A stretch of DNA of 64,000 nucleotides from positions 142,484-206,483 of the forward strand of contig NZ_JXTE01000004.1 of NCBI RefSeq assembly GCF_000972385.1, given 5' to 3'. This document shows positions 44,734-52,837 of this stretch, in pieces. The first letter of the stretch is position 1; the number at the start of each line of letters is the position of its first letter. A program made the translations under genes and the position numbers. Source of the DNA: Streptomyces sp. WM6386 (lineage in GTDB: Bacteria > Actinomycetota > Actinomycetes > Streptomycetales > Streptomycetaceae). The notes beneath the pieces were generated by a model. The model worked only from the letters and a program-made list of their open reading frames with translations. It did no database searches and was not told where the DNA came from.

Positions 44734-45285
44734 TCACTTGGTGTCCGACGACGTGTCCTCCGGTTCGGCGTCGGGGCCCTGGGCCCGTACCCGCTGGACG
44801 TGTTCGAGGGACTCCCGCAGCTCGGCGAGCCAGTCGTCGGTGTGCTTCTGGACCAGGCGCACGCACCAGGCGAGCGCGTCGCTGCGGCTGCGCGCCACCC
44901 CGCCCGCGATGAGTGTGTCGAGGACCTGGCGCTCGGGCTGGCGGAGCCGGGTCATGACGGGTGCGGACACATGGGTGAACAGGGCGCGCTCCCCGTCGCA
45001 CTCCACACCCCAGGAGACCTTCCTGCGGAACCGCTGCTCGGCCTCGACGGCCACCTCGATCCGGGCCTGCCGGGTGCGCTCCCGGAACTCCTGCACACGG
45101 CTCTGCACGGCGGCCTCCCGTTCGGTGGCCGAGGCACCCTCGGCGAGCCGGGGCGCGGGGATGCGGCCGATCACGGTGATCTCCTCGCGGTCGACCGTCA
45201 GCTCGGCCAGCTCCTCGAAGAGGTCGTCGGGCAAGCGGCCGGCGAACCAGCCGCGCAACTTCTCTCGCTGCTCTGTCGTAATCAT
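44734..45285 (-). CDS. Conserved unknown protein, possible ribbon-helix-helix regulator
   Basis: A 183-residue charged soluble protein starting MITTEQREKLRGWFAGRLPDDLFEEL. The middle is rich in Arg/Glu and may be coiled coil; the C-terminal VARSRSDALAWCVRLVQKHTDDWLAELRES resembles a ribbon-helix-helix end. Similar proteins are widespread in Streptomyces but I know of no function. The ATG at 45285 lies directly next to a palindrome (GTAAT-N4-ATTAC), which suggests self-regulation. It is upstream of the NCS1 permease on the same strand. Confidence 0.78.
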   Translation of the reverse strand: MITTEQREKLRGWFAGRLPDDLFEELAELTVDREEITVIGRIPAPRLAEGASATEREAAVQSRVQEFRERTRQARIEVAVEAEQRFRRKVSWGVECDGERALFTHVSAPVMTRLRQPERQVLDTLIAGGVARSRSDALAWCVRLVQKHTDDWLAELRESLEHVQRVRAQGPDAEPEDTSSDTK

Positions 45286-45609
45286 GTAATGACGATTACT
45301 CCACCGAAGCATGAACGCAAGGGGTGGGCGGGGGGTCCGCCGAGAGCTCAACCGGAATGTTTCAGGCCTATTGCGGAGGCGAGGTGAACCGGCCATTCGG
45401 TCGGTCATGACGATCAAGAACCCCGTGGTTCCGGCGCTGACACGTTCGAATTACGTGACTTCACGCCACTGATTCAACACGCAAGGTTACTGAAACCCAT
45501 GGGGTCGATGTGAGATTCGGCCGCGGACTCGGCAGACTCCCGCTCGCCGGTCCGGCACCGATCGCGCCGGGCCCGGTACCACCCCCGTATCAGCGGAAGG
45601 ATGCACACA
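45286..45609. promoter_or_regulatory. Divergent control region with two palindromes
   Basis: About 320 bases without a gene. GTAAT-GACG-ATTAC (45286-45299) touches the minus-strand start codon and overlaps its ribosome site. CGTGA-CT-TCACG (45454-45465) lies toward the subtilisin-inhibitor gene. The remainder shows no clear promoter or RNA. Confidence 0.45.
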
Positions 45610-46032
45610 ATGCGGAACACCGCGCGCTGGGCAGCGACCCTCGCTCTGACGGCCACCGCCGTCTGCGGCCCCCTCACCGGGACCGCGCTCGCCGCCCCCG
45701 CCTCGCTCTATCCCCCCTCGGCCCTGGTGCTCACCGTCGGCCACGGTGACAGCGCCGCCCTCGCCACCCCGGCGCGCGCGGTCACCCTGGCCTGCGCCCC
45801 CACGCCCTCCGGCAGCCATCCCGCGGCAGCCCTCGCCTGTGCCGAACTGCGCACGGTCGGCGGGGACTTCGACGCGCTGACGGGCCGGGGTGACGTGCTG
45901 TGCACCAAGCAGTACGACCCGGTGGTCGTCACCGTCGACGGTGTCTGGCAGGGCAGCCGCGTCTCCTACGAGCGAACCTTCGCCAACGAGTGCGTGAAGA
46001 GCACCCACGGGACCAGCCTCTTCGCGTTCTAG
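45610..46032 (+). CDS. Subtilisin-inhibitor-like secreted protein (P1 Lys)
   Basis: A 140-residue SSI-family protease inhibitor. The signal peptide ends near LAAPA (residues 26-31). Four cysteines (62, 77, 98, 128) form the family's two disulfides. The reactive loop [10 protein letters not shown] places Lys100 as P1, so trypsin-like proteases should be its targets rather than subtilisin (P1 Met). The C-terminus [18 protein letters not shown]...FAF is highly typical. AAGGATGCACACA precedes ATG 45610. Confidence 0.93.
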   Translation: MRNTARWAATLALTATAVCGPLTGTALAAPASLYPPSALVLTVGHGDSAALATPARAVTLACAPTPSGSHPAAALACAELRTVGGDFDALTGRGDVLCTKQYDPVVVTVDGVWQGSRVSYERTFANECVKSTHGTSLFAF

Positions 46033-46165
46033 GGACCGGGGTCGCGGGGTCCCGTGCATCGACAGCGGCTCGTGGCTGGGGAGCGCGAGCCCTGACGCGG
46101 GGATCCCTCGCGATCTCGTACGGGGGCCGGCTGGGCGGAGTGGGGCCGCCCGGCCGGCCTTCGGA

Positions 46166-46567
46166 TCAGCCCCGCCGCTCCGGCAGGTCCGGCAGTGGCG
46201 GGAAACGGCCCAGGAGCCCCGAGGCGCGCAGCAGCCGCCGTATGCGCGCACTCCGCGAGACGATCCGCAGCCGCCCGCCGTGCTCCCGCGCCCGGGAGTC
46301 CGCCCGGCACAGGACCCGCAGGCCGGAACAGTCGAAGAAGTCGACCGTACGCAGGTCGACCAGGACGTCCGGCCGCTCGCCCTCGGTCGCGGCGTCCAGA
46401 TGCTCGGCCAGGGAACCCGCGGTCGCCATGTCGATCTCGCCCGCGGCCTCGATCACCGTGCAGCCGTCGCGCCGGTAGGTGTGGGCGTACGGGTTGGCCA
46501 CCGGGGGTCCGGATCCGCCGGTGCCCTCGGAGGGTCCGGGGGCACGATCGCCGGACTCCGGTGTCAT
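46166..46567 (-). CDS. STAS-domain anti-sigma-factor antagonist
   Basis: A 133-residue protein. A Pro/Gly-rich leader (1-28) precedes a STAS domain in which FFDCSGLRVL carries the phosphorylatable Ser81. Such antagonists bind HATPase anti-sigma proteins and free stress sigma factors when dephosphorylated. The phosphatase/anti-sigma protein at 28286 is a possible partner on family grounds. No anti-sigma or sigma gene is adjacent. Confidence 0.9.
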   Translation of the reverse strand: MTPESGDRAPGPSEGTGGSGPPVANPYAHTYRRDGCTVIEAAGEIDMATAGSLAEHLDAATEGERPDVLVDLRTVDFFDCSGLRVLCRADSRAREHGGRLRIVSRSARIRRLLRASGLLGRFPPLPDLPERRG

Positions 46568-46771
46568 GTCGGCTCCACCTCGGCAGGGGCGCGTATTCGA
46601 TCTCGGTAGCTACCCCGGTCGGGTGCGCAGCATCCCTGCGGAGCCCGGCGCAAGATCTGGTTCACTCGACATGGTGAATTCCGCGAGTAGTTATTGACTT
46701 TTAGTCGACGTTTCTGCAATTCGGCGCCCTGCTCAAGCGGTTGTACGAGCCTTGCCGGTGACGCGCGGAGC
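46568..46771 (-). promoter_or_regulatory. Upstream region of STAS gene
   Basis: An AT-rich stretch, unusual here. On the minus strand TTGCAG is followed after 18 bases by AATAAC, a possible promoter about 130 bases before the STAS start. GGTAGCTACC (46605-46614) is a perfect palindrome closer to the gene. Confidence 0.35.
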
Positions 46772-46969
46772 CTAGGACCGCTCGCGGTGGCTGGTGTCGC
46801 ACCACGGATAGCGGCGGCTGCGGCGGCAGGTGCACAGGGCGACACGGAAACGGTCGGAGGAGACCGTGGTCCCGTCCTCCAGCTCCACTTCGACGGGGCC
46901 TTCCACCAGTAGCGGACCACGGCGTTCGAGCCGGATGCGGCAGGGCGGGTCAGCGGGGGACTTCGGCAC
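46772..46969 (-). CDS. CDGSH iron-sulfur protein
   Basis: A 65-residue protein with the CDGSH-type 2Fe-2S motif: C46-x-C48, then C57 and H61 in PWCDTSH (Gly replaced by Thr). Such proteins hold a redox-active, labile cluster. It overlaps the 3' end of the methyltransferase gene by 20 bases and belongs to a three-gene operon with a heme-oxygenase-like protein. Confidence 0.9.
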   Translation of the reverse strand: MPKSPADPPCRIRLERRGPLLVEGPVEVELEDGTTVSSDRFRVALCTCRRSRRYPWCDTSHRERS

Positions 46970-47600
46970 GGACCACCACCAGTTCCTCGCTGTTCTCGGC
47001 CGCGGACAGCAGCCCCCACTCGCGCAGCCAGTCCTCCCGGGATCGCAGCACCGGACCGAAGGCGATCCGGCGACGCTGGGTCACCGAGGCCTTCAGCCCG
47101 GCGGAGCGCAGGTGCCCGAGCGTCTCCTCGGGGCCGCTGAACGCCGACTGGACGAGGAGCAGCACGCCTCCCGGGCGCAGCAGACCCGGAGCCTCCCGGC
47201 AGATCCGGTCCAGGATCAGCCGGCCGTCACGGCCCGCGTCCCAGGCCCGGGAGGCGCGTCGGGGGACACGTCGGGAGGTCGGCGCGGGCACATAGGGCGG
47301 GTTGGTGAGGATGAGGTCGAAGGACCGTCCCCGTACCGGAGTGAAGAGGTTGCCGCGCCGCGTGCGGACCCGCACCCCGGCCATCCGGGCGTTGAGTTGT
47401 GCGGTGCACACCGCACGCCACGACACGTCCACCGCCGTCACCCGGGTGCCGCGGCGCGCGGCCGCCAGTGCCAGCACCCCGCTTCCGGTCCCCACGTCCA
47501 GTACTTCCGCGCCCGGTGGGAGCGGCTCGTCGTACAGCGCTCCGGCCAGCAGAGCGGTGTCCTCCTGCGGGGTGTACACACCCGGTGGTACCAGCGTCAT
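46950..47600 (-). CDS. HemK2/PrmC-like protein methyltransferase
   Basis: A 216-residue class I methyltransferase. Motif I is VLDVGTGSGVLALAAA, motif II TAVDVS, and the N6-type catalytic NPPY is in LTNPPYVP, indicating transfer to a glutamine or similar amide. The short N-terminus VYTPQEDTALL matches HemK2/MTQ2-type enzymes. Start ATG 47600 is preferred to 47621, though neither has a strong ribosome site. It lies between a heme-oxygenase-like gene and the CDGSH gene. Confidence 0.85.
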   Translation of the reverse strand: MTLVPPGVYTPQEDTALLAGALYDEPLPPGAEVLDVGTGSGVLALAAARRGTRVTAVDVSWRAVCTAQLNARMAGVRVRTRRGNLFTPVRGRSFDLILTNPPYVPAPTSRRVPRRASRAWDAGRDGRLILDRICREAPGLLRPGGVLLLVQSAFSGPEETLGHLRSAGLKASVTQRRRIAFGPVLRSREDWLREWGLLSAAENSEELVVVRAEVPR

Positions 47601-47621
47601 GCGGCTCGAGTACCCCGGCAT

Positions 47622-48635
47622 TCAGGAGATATGGGGGATTTCGGAAGCGAGTGGTACCCGCAGGGACGACCGGCCCGAGCGCCAGGCGGCCAGGAGGTGG
47701 CCGGCGAAACGGTCCTCGAGGTGTCCGGTGGCGTCGACACCGAAGGCCACGTCGGACGCGAGATGCGGCTCCTCGGTGAGCAGTCCGCCGATGACTTCGT
47801 GGCGGACGACCTGCTCATGGACCGCGTCGGCCTCGACGTGCTCGTCGTAGAAGTGTTCGGCGGCCGCCCCGGCGCCCGTGCGGCGCATGGCCTCGGCCAG
47901 TCGCCTCGAACCCGGTGAGGAGGCGACCTCCACCGCCGCGAAGTGGCCCACGAGGGCGCCCCGCAGGGCTCGGTGCAGACCGAAGAGGGACATGAGGTTC
48001 ACCGTCGCCAGGACTTCCGCGCAGGCGGCATCCAGGTAGTGCCCGTACGTCGTGTCCAGGCGCAGGTCCGTCATCAGGTCCGCGAACAGCTGTGCGTGCA
48101 CTCGTTCGGGGCGGCCGCCGCCGTACTCGTCGAACTCCACCGCCGCCATGGCCGCCTTGGCCCGCCCCCACAGCCGCGGCAGCACCCAGGCATGAGGGTC
48201 GGCCTCCTTGAGGTGGTACAGGGAGCGCTGGGCCGCGTACTCGCGCAGCTGCCACAGTTCGCCCTCGTCGCGCAGATAGTGGCTGGCGCCCGTGCCGTCG
48301 AGAGGCTCGACGAGGAGTTCCCCCAGGGCGTCCTCGACGCTGTCGTGCACCGGCGTGTCGGCGCGCAGGGCCGTCAGGAAACGGTGCTCCAGCGCGGCCC
48401 GGGTGCGCAGCAGGGCCGGGTCCCACTCGGTGTCCGGCGTGACACCCGCGAAGCCCCGGTAGTGCAGCTCGTAGCAGAGGTAGAGGGCGAGCTGGAGGTC
48501 GTCGCCGTAGACGGCCGCGCCGGCGACGTCCGCGTCGCCGGGCAGGGGTCCAGCGCCCAGAAGATACTCCGAAACGGCTGCGGAGACCGGCCCCCGGGCG
48601 GGGGGCAGCCGTGGTCCTTGGGGGTCCTGTGCCAT
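47622..48635 (-). CDS. Iron-containing redox enzyme (heme-oxygenase-like fold)
   Basis: A 337-residue all-helical protein of the haem_oxygenas_2 / iron-containing redox enzyme group. Potential metal ligands are Glu and His in LCYELHYRGF, in DTTYGHYLDA, and in HFYDEHVEADAVHEQVV. Related di-iron enzymes act in natural-product and fatty-acid pathways; the substrate here is unknown. Start 48635 is set by the family N-terminus; upstream sequence to 48809 is non-coding in character. First gene of an operon with a methyltransferase and a CDGSH protein. Confidence 0.87.
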   Translation of the reverse strand: MAQDPQGPRLPPARGPVSAAVSEYLLGAGPLPGDADVAGAAVYGDDLQLALYLCYELHYRGFAGVTPDTEWDPALLRTRAALEHRFLTALRADTPVHDSVEDALGELLVEPLDGTGASHYLRDEGELWQLREYAAQRSLYHLKEADPHAWVLPRLWGRAKAAMAAVEFDEYGGGRPERVHAQLFADLMTDLRLDTTYGHYLDAACAEVLATVNLMSLFGLHRALRGALVGHFAAVEVASSPGSRRLAEAMRRTGAGAAAEHFYDEHVEADAVHEQVVRHEVIGGLLTEEPHLASDVAFGVDATGHLEDRFAGHLLAAWRSGRSSLRVPLASEIPHIS

Positions 48636-48759
48636 GCGCCCCGGGTACCCGGGCGGCACGGGGTCACCCGTCCGTGAGGGGTGCGGGCCTGCGGGCTCCC
48701 CTGCACGGCGTGGCGCGGGCCCCGAGAGTCCCGTCGGGCCCGTCGCCCGCGCGGTGCAG

Positions 48760-48936
48760 TCAGTCGCCCGTGGACTCCTCCTGGGCGCGGGTGTTGGGCG
48801 TGACGGCATCGCCCGCCTCGCCCCGGCGCCGTCGCTGCTCCTCGGAGTCCGAGGTGCGCCGCTGTGCCTCCTCGGCCTCCTGGAGGACTTCCTCCAGGGC
48901 GGTCTCGGGACGGTTCCTGTCGTCAGACTCGGACAC
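48760..48936 (-). CDS. Small hydrophilic protein (58 aa)
   Basis: GTG 48936 follows AAAGGAAAC with seven bases spacing. The 58 residues (VSESDDRNRPETALEEVLQE and an Arg/Glu-rich rest) are mostly charged and likely disordered or coiled. Similar small proteins occur in Streptomyces, but no function is known to me. It sits 32 bases downstream of the Ppx/GppA gene. Confidence 0.7.
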   Translation of the reverse strand: MSESDDRNRPETALEEVLQEAEEAQRRTSDSEEQRRRRGEAGDAVTPNTRAQEESTGD

Positions 48937-48968
48937 GATGTTTCCTTTCCCGGCGTTCTTCGCCTTTG

Positions 48969-49976
48969 TCAGCTTCCCGCGGCCGCGATGCGCAGGGGGA
49001 CCGGTTCCTGGGAGGCGGTCGCCTCGTTGAGGCGGCTGACCTCCGTCCACCAGGACGCGCCGTCCTCGATGTGGCGCAGCAGGACTCCCTCGCGGATCGC
49101 CCATGGACACAGGGTGACCGTCTTGATGCCGGTCAGCTTCAGCGCCGTGTGCGCGACCAGTGCACCGGCCAGGCTCTGGTTGGCGCGTGGCGCGGAGATG
49201 CCGGGCAGCAGGGAGCGCTGGGCCGCGGGGAGTCCGGCGAGGCGGACGATCGCCTCCCGCAGGTCCGAGCGGCGCAACCGGCGTTCCATGAAGGGCCCGT
49301 GCCGTCCGGGCGGGGCCCCGCACAGCCGCCCCAGCTGCTGGAAGGTGCGGGAGGTGCCCACCGCGGTGTGCGGCCCCTCCCAGCGGATCCGGGCCGCGAC
49401 GTCCCGCAGTTGGTGGCGGACCCGGCGGCGCAGCGCCCGCACCAGATCCGGCGTCGGCTGATCACCGCTCTCGAAGAACTCATGGGTCAGCCGTCCCGCG
49501 CCCAGCGGCAACGAGGCGACGAAATCCGGCAACCGGCCTCGCCCGAAGGCCACTTCGAGCGAGCCGCCGCCGATGTCGAGCAGTGCCAGCGGACCCGACC
49601 GCCAGCCCATCCAGCGCCGCGCGCCGAGGAACGTGAGCTCGGCCTCCAGTTCGCCCGGCAGCGTGTACAGCGCGACCCCGGTCCGTGAACGCACCGCGCG
49701 CAGCACCTCGCTGCGGTTGGAGGCGTTGCGCACCACGGCGGTCGCGAAGGCCTGCGGCGGTGCCGCGCCCCACTTCGCCGCGGTTCTGCTCGCCTCGGCC
49801 ACCGCGCCCACGAGCCGTTCGACGGCCTCCTCGGGCAAGGGGCCGCCCGGGTCGACCTGTTCGGACAACCTCAGCCGCCACTTCGCGGTGTGCACCGGCA
49901 GCGGCACCCCACCCTCCGCATCCGCCACTACCAGCCGGACCGTGTTCGAGCCCACATCCACCACGCTGATTCGCAT
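48969..49976 (-). CDS. Ppx/GppA-family phosphatase
   Basis: A 335-residue actin-fold hydrolase. Phosphate-binding loops are VVDVGSNTVRL at the N-terminus and LLDIGGGSLEVAFG in the second half, with Glu in the ATAVVRNASNRSEVL region. Family members hydrolyse polyphosphate or pppGpp. Streptomyces usually has more than one such gene, so which activity is present is not clear. Confidence 0.9.
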   Translation of the reverse strand: MRISVVDVGSNTVRLVVADAEGGVPLPVHTAKWRLRLSEQVDPGGPLPEEAVERLVGAVAEASRTAAKWGAAPPQAFATAVVRNASNRSEVLRAVRSRTGVALYTLPGELEAELTFLGARRWMGWRSGPLALLDIGGGSLEVAFGRGRLPDFVASLPLGAGRLTHEFFESGDQPTPDLVRALRRRVRHQLRDVAARIRWEGPHTAVGTSRTFQQLGRLCGAPPGRHGPFMERRLRRSDLREAIVRLAGLPAAQRSLLPGISAPRANQSLAGALVAHTALKLTGIKTVTLCPWAIREGVLLRHIEDGASWWTEVSRLNEATASQEPVPLRIAAAGS

Positions 49977-50003
49977 GGACTCGTGAGTACCCTTTTCCGG
50001 CCC

Positions 50004-50277
50004 TCACTCACCATGCCAGGGCACGAGCCGAGGGAACCAGCCGGGCACGGCACCGCGGTAGCGCGTGTACTGCGGACCGAACCGGTCGGCGAGCGCGGGC
50101 TCCTCGTACCACCGCGTGAACGCCCACATCAGCGCCCAGGCACCGGCGCCGTAGCCGAACAGCACCGGCCGGGCGGGCAGCAGCCCCTGGCCGCCACCAC
50201 GACCGCAGCCCGGCCACCGTGCCGGGCGCGAGCGCGAAGAAGACCGTGCTGCCGAGGGCTGCCACCGGTGTGCGCAC
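50004..50277 (-). pseudogene. Isoprenylcysteine methyltransferase-like gene with internal deletion
   Basis: GTG 50277 begins MRTPVAALGSTVFFALAPGT, an N-terminus usual for a small membrane methyltransferase. The C-terminal part (GQGLLPARPVLFGYG, then YEEPALADRFGPQYTRYRGAVPGWFPR, the typical ICMT ending) reads in another frame. The frames switch near 50190-50215. A normal protein has about 200 residues; roughly 100 in the middle are missing, so a deletion of about 300 bases with frameshift has destroyed the gene. Confidence 0.78.
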
Positions 50278-50297
50278 ACCGCCACCATGACAGCGAG

Positions 50298-50333
50298 GAG
50301 GGGCCGCCGTCTCCCTGCGGACGGCGGCCCCTC
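50298..50333 (-). terminator. Terminator of the MFS gene
   Basis: GAGGGGCCGCCGTC (50298-50311) and GACGGCGGCCCCTC (50320-50333) form a perfect 14-bp stem with an 8-base loop, 15 bases after the MFS stop. Confidence 0.85.
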
Positions 50334-50347
50334 GGTTCAGGTGGCGC

Positions 50348-51850
50348 TCACATGTGGACGACGGGTGCGGCGTCCGCGTCCTGCTCCGGTACCCCGCGCC
50401 GGTAGAGCAGGAAGACGATCAGCGCACCGGCGGCGAAGAAGCCCGCCGACCACCAGAAGGCGGTGGTGTAGCTCTCGATCGTCGCCTGTGCCTGGACCAG
50501 CTTGTTGGTCGCGTCCTTCCCGGCCAGGTAGTCGGTCGCGGCGCTGGCGGCCAGCGTGTTCAGCAGCGCCGTACCGATCGAACCGCCCACCTGCTGCATC
50601 GCGTTGACCGTGGCGGAGGCGACGCCCGCGTCCTCGGCCGCCACTCCGCCGGTGGCCAGCTGCATGGCCGCCGGCATGACCAGGCCGAGACCGGCGCCGA
50701 TGATGATCAGCTGGGGCAGCACGGCGGTGAGGTAGTGGGAGTCGTTGCCGATCCCGGTCAGCCAGGCCATGCCGGCCACGGAGATCGCGAAGCCCAGCGG
50801 GATGACGGCCTTCGGGCCGATCCGCGGCACCAGGGTGGTCGTGCCGAGCTGGGCCATGACCATCAGCGCGGCGACCATGGGCAGGAACGCCACTCCGGTC
50901 CTGGTCGGGCTGAATCCCAGGTTGAGCTGGAGGTAGTAGGTGAGGAAGAGGAAGACGCCGAACATGCCCGCGCCGGAGATCAGCACCGCGATCAAGGAGG
51001 CCGCGCGGTTGCGGTCGAGCAGGATGCGCAGCGGCAGCAGGGGGTGCGCGGCCTTGGTCTGCCACCAGGTGAAGGAGGCCAGCAGCACACCGCCGGCGAT
51101 CAGGAAGCCCCAGGTCTCGGGCGAGCTCCAGTCGTGCGTCTCGGCGTTGGAGAAGCCGTAGACCACGGCGAACAGACCGGCGGCGACGAGGATCGTGCCG
51201 GGCACGTCCAGCTTGGAGCCCGCGGCGTCGCGGTGGTTGTTGAGCAGGAACCAGCCGCCGACGAAGGCGATCACGGCGATGACGACGTTGACGTAGAGGG
51301 TCCAGCGCCAGTCGAGGGCGTCGGTCAGGATGCCGCCGAGCAGCAGACCCACCGCGCCACCCGCGCCGGCGATCGCGCCGTAGACGCTGAACGCCTTGGC
51401 GCGCTCCTTGGCGTCGGTGAACGTCGTGTTCAGGAGGGAGAGCGCGGCGGGCGCGAGCAGCGCGCCGAAGGCACCCTGGAGGGCACGGGCGGTGACCAGC
51501 ATCTCGAAGTTGGTGGCGGCGCCGCCGAGCGCGGAGACCGCGGCGAAACCGACGACACCGATCAGGAAGGCCGGCTTGCGGCCGAAGAGGTCGGCGATCC
51601 GGCCGCCGAGCAGCAGGAGGGAGGCGAAGGCCAGCGCGTAGGCGGTGACGATCCACTGCCGGTTGCCGTCGGAGAAGCCGAGGTCGGCCTGGGCCGAGGG
51701 AAGGGCGATGTTCACGATGGTCGCGTCGAGGACCACCATCAGCTGGGCGAGGGCGATGACCGCGAGGATCCACCACCGCTTGGAGGAGGCCTCGGGCGAC
51801 GCCTCGACCGCGCCCGTCGGGGCGCTTTCGGTCAGGGTCTTCTGGGACAT
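50348..51850 (-). CDS. MFS multidrug efflux pump (EmrB/QacA, DHA2)
   Basis: A 500-residue transporter with fourteen predicted membrane segments. Motif D-like LDATIVNIALPSAQADLGFS in TM1 and motif A GGRIADLFGRKPAF are typical of proton/drug antiporters. The ATG at 51850 follows TGGAG. It is divergent from an alpha/beta hydrolase with three palindromes in between, so expression is probably controlled by a TetR-type repressor that is not next to it. Confidence 0.92.
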   Translation of the reverse strand: MSQKTLTESAPTGAVEASPEASSKRWWILAVIALAQLMVVLDATIVNIALPSAQADLGFSDGNRQWIVTAYALAFASLLLLGGRIADLFGRKPAFLIGVVGFAAVSALGGAATNFEMLVTARALQGAFGALLAPAALSLLNTTFTDAKERAKAFSVYGAIAGAGGAVGLLLGGILTDALDWRWTLYVNVVIAVIAFVGGWFLLNNHRDAAGSKLDVPGTILVAAGLFAVVYGFSNAETHDWSSPETWGFLIAGGVLLASFTWWQTKAAHPLLPLRILLDRNRAASLIAVLISGAGMFGVFLFLTYYLQLNLGFSPTRTGVAFLPMVAALMVMAQLGTTTLVPRIGPKAVIPLGFAISVAGMAWLTGIGNDSHYLTAVLPQLIIIGAGLGLVMPAAMQLATGGVAAEDAGVASATVNAMQQVGGSIGTALLNTLAASAATDYLAGKDATNKLVQAQATIESYTTAFWWSAGFFAAGALIVFLLYRRGVPEQDADAAPVVHM

Positions 51851-51882
51851 GGCGGAACCACTCCAGGGAAGTCGTTCGGATT

Positions 51883-51955
51883 TTACGAAGTCGTAAACGA
51901 AACTGTTTCGTACACCTTGAGGCTAGAACACTTTTAGCGAAACGGCAAAGTTTCG
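51883..51955. promoter_or_regulatory. Three palindromes in the MFS/hydrolase divergent gap
   Basis: TTACGA-AG-TCGTAA (51883-51896), ACGAAAC-T-GTTTCGT (51897-51911) and CGAAAC-N6-GTTTCG (51938-51955). The last two share the CGAAAC half-site. They fill the AT-rich gap, overlapping any promoters for both genes. This looks like a repressor-binding region, but no TetR gene is adjacent. Confidence 0.75.
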
Positions 51956-51974
51956 ATGAGGGGAGAGGTCGATT

Positions 51975-52805
51975 GTGATCAGCGGCACATTCGAGGTCGA
52001 CGGCGCGGGCCTGTACTACGAGCGGCGGGGGAGCGGTCCGGCGCTGCTGATGATCAGCGGCGCGGGCGGAGACGCGGGCTACTACACAAAGGTCGCGGCG
52101 GACCTCGCCGACGCCTTCACCGTGATCACCTACGACCGGCGCGGCAACTCGCGCAGCACCGGCCGCTGCGGCGTGCCGATGGATCTCGCGCAGCAGGCCT
52201 CCGACGCCCGCACCCTGATCGACGGCCTGGCCGGCGGCCGGGCGCTGGTGTTCGGCAACAGCGGGGGCGCGATCATCGGGCTGACTCTCGCCGCACTGCA
52301 CCCCGACTCCCTGGCCGGCCTGATCGCCCACGAACCGCCCGCCGTGAACGTCCTGCCCGACGGCGACCCCGCCCGCGGCTTCTTCGCCGACCTGGCAGAG
52401 CGCTACGCGCAGGGCGGAGCGCCGGCGGCGGGCCGCCGGTTCGCGCAGACGGTGCGCGGCGAGGGGACATATCGCTGGCCGGACGATCTGTGGCGGCGCT
52501 TCCTCGGTAACCAGGACCACCTCTTCGGCACCGAATGGCAGGGCTTCGCCCGCTTCCGCCCCGACGAGGCCGCCCTGAAGTCGGCGCCGTTCCCGATCGT
52601 CCTGGGCGCCGGCGCGGAGGACCGCGGTACGTACTACGCCCGGCCGTCGGTCGAGATCGCCCGCCGGATCGGTGCGCCCTGGGTGGAGTTCCCCGGCATC
52701 CACATGGAGTTCCTGCGCCACCCGGACCGGTTCGCGGCCGCGCTGGGGGCACTGGCGACCTGGGTGCATACGGACGACCGGTCTCCCGAGCCCCGTATGC
52801 CTTGA
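51975..52805 (+). CDS. Alpha/beta hydrolase
   Basis: A 276-residue hydrolase. The nucleophile lies in FGNSGGAI (Gly-Asn-Ser-Gly-Gly), the acid Asp/Glu near GAGAEDRGTY, and the His in FPGIHMEFLRHP. GGGGAGAGG precedes GTG 51975. Divergent from the drug efflux pump under the same operators, so it may modify or detoxify a compound the pump exports (inference). Its stop overlaps the -35 of the ArsR promoter. Confidence 0.87.
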   Translation: MISGTFEVDGAGLYYERRGSGPALLMISGAGGDAGYYTKVAADLADAFTVITYDRRGNSRSTGRCGVPMDLAQQASDARTLIDGLAGGRALVFGNSGGAIIGLTLAALHPDSLAGLIAHEPPAVNVLPDGDPARGFFADLAERYAQGGAPAAGRRFAQTVRGEGTYRWPDDLWRRFLGNQDHLFGTEWQGFARFRPDEAALKSAPFPIVLGAGAEDRGTYYARPSVEIARRIGAPWVEFPGIHMEFLRHPDRFAAALGALATWVHTDDRSPEPRMP

Positions 52806-52830
52806 CTGGCATATAACCGCAGAGGCATAT
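52796..52830 (+). promoter_or_regulatory. ArsR promoter/operator
   Basis: TATGCC-TTGACT-GGCATA (52796-52813) is a palindrome around a -35 (TTGACT, 52802-52807); a further GGCATAT at 52824-52830 overlaps the -10 region (CATATT). Classic placement for autorepression of the arsR-type gene eight bases downstream. Confidence 0.75.
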
Positions 52831-52837
52831 TGGAGTC

